Source: Alicyclobacillus sp. SO9 (lineage in GTDB: Bacteria > Bacillota > Bacilli > Alicyclobacillales > Alicyclobacillaceae). From it: 64,000 nt of DNA. The notes below the pieces were generated by a model. That model saw nothing but the letters and a program-made list of their open reading frames with translations. It had not been told where the DNA came from and searched no databases. Made by a program: the position numbers and the translations under genes. Of the stretch, positions 61,453 through 64,000 are shown piece after piece (position 1 is the first letter of the stretch; the number at the start of each line of letters is the position of its first letter). Location of the stretch: positions 3,844,001 through 3,908,000 of the forward strand of contig NZ_CP066339.1 of the NCBI RefSeq assembly GCF_016406125.1, written 5' to 3'.

Positions 61453-62438
61453 GCGTTAGCGCCCCCTGTACGAACACGTGGGTCCAACCGACTGTAAATC
61501 ATATCAACAATGAGGTTTGCAACTAGAACTGACACAGCAATAATAAGAAAGGCAGCTTGGATGAGCGGGTAGTCTTCTTGTAAGACAGCCTGGTTTAATT
61601 GCTCTCCAATCCCCGGATATGAAAACACTTGCTCTGTTAAAATGGAACCGCTTACCACATTACCGATGGCAATAGCAAAACTCGTAACCTGAGGTAAAAT
61701 GGCGTTGCGAGCCGCATATGAGAAAATGAGTCTTCCCGGCTTGACCCCCTTCGCTTCTGCAAAAACCACATAATCGTCACCCAGTGTTAAAATCATATTG
61801 TTGCGCATACCGACCAACCACCCGCTCAGTGACCCAAGAAAAATAGTGATAGCCGGAAGCACACCGTGTTTTAACGCGGAAAGCAAAAAGGGCATAGTCA
61901 GGGACGGCTTATACTGAGAGGCATAACCTCCGGATAGAGGAAACCATCCGAATTTGTAAGCGAATACAAACAACAAAAGCAGTGCCGTGAACATATACGG
62001 TGTGGCTTGGACAACCATGGAACCAACAGGCAAAATGGAATCCATAATCCCTCCTCGTCGCCAGGAAATCCAGATTCCGAGACCCGTGCCAACGAAAACT
62101 GCAATGACGGTCGTACTGCCAACAAGAACCAGGGTCCAGGGAAGACTCCTTTGGATGACCTGTGTGACTGGAGTTGGATAGTACGTATAAGACAAACCCC
62201 AGTGACCAGTGACCAAATTTTTCAGGTAAGTAAAATACTGTATTAAAAGAGGCTGTTTGCTGAATCCAAACTGTAACTTTAATGCCTGCAGTGCTTGCGG
62301 AGACAAGCTGTTGCTAAACTTGGCGAACATTGCGTCTGCCGGGTCCCCGGGCATCATACGCGGCAGAACAAAGTTGATTGTGACTGCCGCCCATATGGAT
62401 ACCACAAAAAAGCCAAGACGGTTTAAAACATACCGCAT
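61449..62438 (-). CDS. oppB: Opp-type ABC transporter permease (OppB-like)
   Basis: This protein of about 329 aa starts at ATG 62438 with AGAGGGAGGG upstream; an ATG 63 bp earlier is less likely. MRYVLNRLGFFVVSIWAAVT is followed by NFVLPRMMPGDPADAMFAKF, the typical OppB start, then six helices and the EAA region LGDDYVVFAEAKGVKPGRL. LTEQVFSYPGIGEQL is the conserved periplasmic loop. First gene of the transporter operon, behind a long leader and a cre-controlled promoter. Confidence 0.93.
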   Translation of the reverse strand: MRYVLNRLGFFVVSIWAAVTINFVLPRMMPGDPADAMFAKFSNSLSPQALQALKLQFGFSKQPLLIQYFTYLKNLVTGHWGLSYTYYPTPVTQVIQRSLPWTLVLVGSTTVIAVFVGTGLGIWISWRRGGIMDSILPVGSMVVQATPYMFTALLLLFVFAYKFGWFPLSGGYASQYKPSLTMPFLLSALKHGVLPAITIFLGSLSGWLVGMRNNMILTLGDDYVVFAEAKGVKPGRLIFSYAARNAILPQVTSFAIAIGNVVSGSILTEQVFSYPGIGEQLNQAVLQEDYPLIQAAFLIIAVSVLVANLIVDMIYSRLDPRVRTGGANA

Positions 62439-62571
62439 AAAATCCCTCCCTCTTGAACGGCTTGTATAACTCTTGCACATGTGCTGCTGCTGTCGACGCA
62501 ATCCACAACTAGACTTGTCTTGCCTCCCTGCGTATGCGCTTACAATTCGTTTCTGAATTTTCTTGTATTTC

Positions 62572-62601
62572 TTACACTACGGAGCACAAACTTTTATCCA
62601 T
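62572..62601 (-). CDS. Possible 9-codon leader peptide before oppB
   Basis: ATG 62601 follows GGGGTGAG at 4-nt spacing in the long oppB leader and gives the frame MDKSLCSVV-stop. It lies about 40 nt after the inferred -10. Leader peptides this short are easily found by chance. Confidence 0.25.
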   Translation of the reverse strand: MDKSLCSVV

Positions 62602-62638
62602 TTTTCTCACCCCATATCTCCTCTCAAATTACTTGACA

Positions 62639-62670
62639 ATTATAATATCAGTCTTGTGGGAGCGTTAACA
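62639..62670 (-). promoter_or_regulatory. Promoter with overlapping cre site for the oppBCDF operon
   Basis: On the minus strand TTAACG (62668-62663), an 18-bp spacer and TATAAT (62644-62639) make a plausible sigma-A promoter. TGGGAGCGTTAACA on the plus strand (62657-62670) fits the core cre consensus and overlaps the -35, where CcpA would block polymerase. A 200-nt untranslated leader follows. Confidence 0.65.
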
Positions 62671-62774
62671 TTCCCAGTTCAAGCCTGTTATTACCCAAAT
62701 CGTGCAAACATTCGGTTGGGCAAAACCAGAATTTTTTCCTTGCAGTTTTTACAGAACGACCCATGTATTGTGAG

Positions 62775-62803
62775 AATAACCCGGCTGCTCCAGCCGGGTT
62801 ATT
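62775..62803. terminator. GC-rich hairpin between xylA and the opp operon
   Basis: AATAACCCGGCT and AGCCGGGTTATT form a perfect 12-bp stem around GCTCC. It lies 47 bp after the xylA stop on the minus strand. The better T-run (TTTTGTTT) is on the plus-strand side, so it may terminate in both directions with different strength. Confidence 0.75.
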
Positions 62804-62849
62804 TTGTTTCTCCAATTTCTAAAAACAGTTCATCATCCAATCCAGTAAT

Positions 62850-64000
62850 TTATACGGATGCGATATATTGATTCAAAATTGATTTAAGCATTTCCTGACG
62901 GCCAGATTCGTTACGAATCTCGTGTTGTAATGCATACTCTTCTAGACTCTTAAAGTTGGCCTTCCCAGCAACAATATCTGCTCCAATTCCTTCCTTGTAG
63001 CTCCGGTAGCGCGTATCGATGAAGTCTTCCAACACTCTGTCTTCGAGCAGCTTCGATGCGACTTGAAGCCCCTTTGCAAAGCTGTCCATCCCTGCAATGT
63101 GCGAGTAGAACAAGTCCTCAGGATCCATCGAAGGCCGACGCGTCTTTGCGTCAAAGTTCATCCCACCACTGTGAAGCCCGCCATTCTGCAGAATTTCGTA
63201 CATCGCAAGCGTTGTCGAGTACAGGTCTGTCGGGAACTCATCCGTGTCCCATCCCAACAGCAGGTCCCCTTGGTTCGCATCCACTGAACCAAGAACCCCG
63301 TTCACCCGGCTCACTCGCAACTCATGTTGGAAAGTATGTCCGGCCAATGTGGCATGGTTCGCCTCAATGTTCAGTTTGAATCTGTCCTTCAATCCATACT
63401 TGTATAAGAATGCGATACTGTTAGCTGCATCGTAATCGTATTGGTGTGTTGTAGGCTCTTTCGGCTTCGGCTCAATCAAGAATTGACCTGTATAGCCAAT
63501 TGCGTCCGCATACTCCAGTGCCATGTGATAGAACCTGCTCAAATTGTCCAGTTCAAGCTCCATGTTTGTGTTCAGCAGCGTATCGTATCCCTCGCGTCCG
63601 CCCCAGAACACATGGTTTTCAGAACCAAGCTCTTTGCCAATTTCCAAGCTCTTTTTCACCTGTGCTGCCGCATACGCAAATACATCCGCATTGGAGGAGG
63701 TGGCAGCACCGTGTACAAACCTTGGGTTTGTGAACATGTTTGCTGTGTTCCACAGCAGTTTTACGCCTGACGTCTTCATATATTCCGCAATCATCGATAC
63801 AATGACGTCCAGATTCCGGTTGGTTTCAGAGAGCGTGTCCCCCTCCGGTGCAATATCCCTGTCGTGAAATGCAAAGTACGGCACACCCAATTTTTCTGCG
63901 AATTCAAAGGCAGCTTCCACTCTTGCCTTCGCCAAATCCATACCAGACAGATGGTTCCAAGTCCGTTTCATTGTTCCGACTCCAAACTGATCGGAGCCGT
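62850..64000 (-). CDS. xylA: Xylose isomerase, 5' end outside the window
   Basis: 383 residues are in the window, and the frame continues past 64000 (GSDQFGVGT precedes the internal Met at 63971). With a usual family length near 440, about 55 N-terminal residues are missing. Class II xylose isomerase motifs are complete: [12 protein letters not shown] (catalytic His), [59 protein letters not shown] (metal site 2) and [10 protein letters not shown]. It converts xylose to xylulose in the cytoplasm and links the xylan genes to the pentose phosphate pathway. Confidence 0.96.
   Translation of the reverse strand, partial: GSDQFGVGTMKRTWNHLSGMDLAKARVEAAFEFAEKLGVPYFAFHDRDIAPEGDTLSETNRNLDVIVSMIAEYMKTSGVKLLWNTANMFTNPRFVHGAATSSNADVFAYAAAQVKKSLEIGKELGSENHVFWGGREGYDTLLNTNMELELDNLSRFYHMALEYADAIGYTGQFLIEPKPKEPTTHQYDYDAANSIAFLYKYGLKDRFKLNIEANHATLAGHTFQHELRVSRVNGVLGSVDANQGDLLLGWDTDEFPTDLYSTTLAMYEILQNGGLHSGGMNFDAKTRRPSMDPEDLFYSHIAGMDSFAKGLQVASKLLEDRVLEDFIDTRYRSYKEGIGADIVAGKANFKSLEEYALQHEIRNESGRQEMLKSILNQYIASV

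Noticed and set aside
62634-62646. Plus-strand promoter TTGACA...TATAAT
   Set aside because: The two boxes are almost touching, far from 17 bp, and no plus-strand gene follows; the minus-strand pairing with an 18-bp spacer is better.

Overview
The window reads as chromosomal DNA of a Gram-positive, low-to-mid-GC member of the Bacillota. The evidence is strong AGGAGG-type ribosome sites, many TTG and GTG starts, Bacillus-style PhoP boxes and CcpA (cre) sites, and Bacillus-type gene sets (LutABC, EcsAB, ROK/XylR). An Alicyclobacillus-like spore-former is my best guess from gene content and codon style; nothing here proves the genus.

Positions 1-18,700 are accessory DNA rich in debris. They hold two tandem copies of a two-gene module (a small 83-87 aa protein plus a retropepsin-like aspartyl protease), a full group II intron with its reverse transcriptase (about 3263-5721), a DDE transposase gene, and a duplicated zinc-ribbon gene whose second copy has decayed. 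Broken genes include an rsgA tail, a TGA-interrupted membrane protein, a frameshifted GNAT acetyltransferase and a kinase tail. A second, relic group II intron (10896-12010) has had its middle and catalytic 3' domains replaced by 408-bp tandem repeats; each repeat carries six GATC-centred mini-hairpins. Two TetR regulators, a DHA2-type drug exporter and several small metabolic or membrane genes follow.

Positions 18,700-33,700 are more conventional: methylmalonate-semialdehyde dehydrogenase, a heterodimeric ABC exporter with one degenerate ATP site, an MFS permease, and the nickel-pincer cofactor cluster larE-nickel permease-larB-larC. Three aldo/keto reductases precede the lar genes on the same strand. 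LarA itself is not in the window.

Positions 33,700-42,000 form a same-strand 2-hydroxyacid oxidation block in the order glcE-glcF-glcD, lutR, lutA-lutB-lutC. Together with the lar genes this suggests a cell that interconverts and oxidises both lactate enantiomers and/or glycolate. An EcsAB-like ABC transporter, a zinc-less alcohol dehydrogenase/quinone reductase, a ROK (XylR-like) regulator and an aldose 1-epimerase follow.

Positions 47,500-51,030 look like a small phosphate-starvation locus. A processive-type GT2 glycosyltransferase, with an unannotated 33-aa one-helix protein in front of it, and a stand-alone pstS each lie behind TT-A-A hexamers spaced at an exact 11-bp period, the B. subtilis PhoP-box pattern.

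Positions 51,100-64,000 are a xylan/xylo-oligosaccharide island: a secreted GH8 enzyme, an Opp-type binding protein and OppBCDF-type transporter, a cytoplasmic GH39 beta-xylosidase, an Axe2-like SGNH acetylxylan esterase, a CE4 deacetylase, an AraC regulator and xylose isomerase (cut by the window edge). cre sites at the binding-protein and transporter promoters imply catabolite repression.
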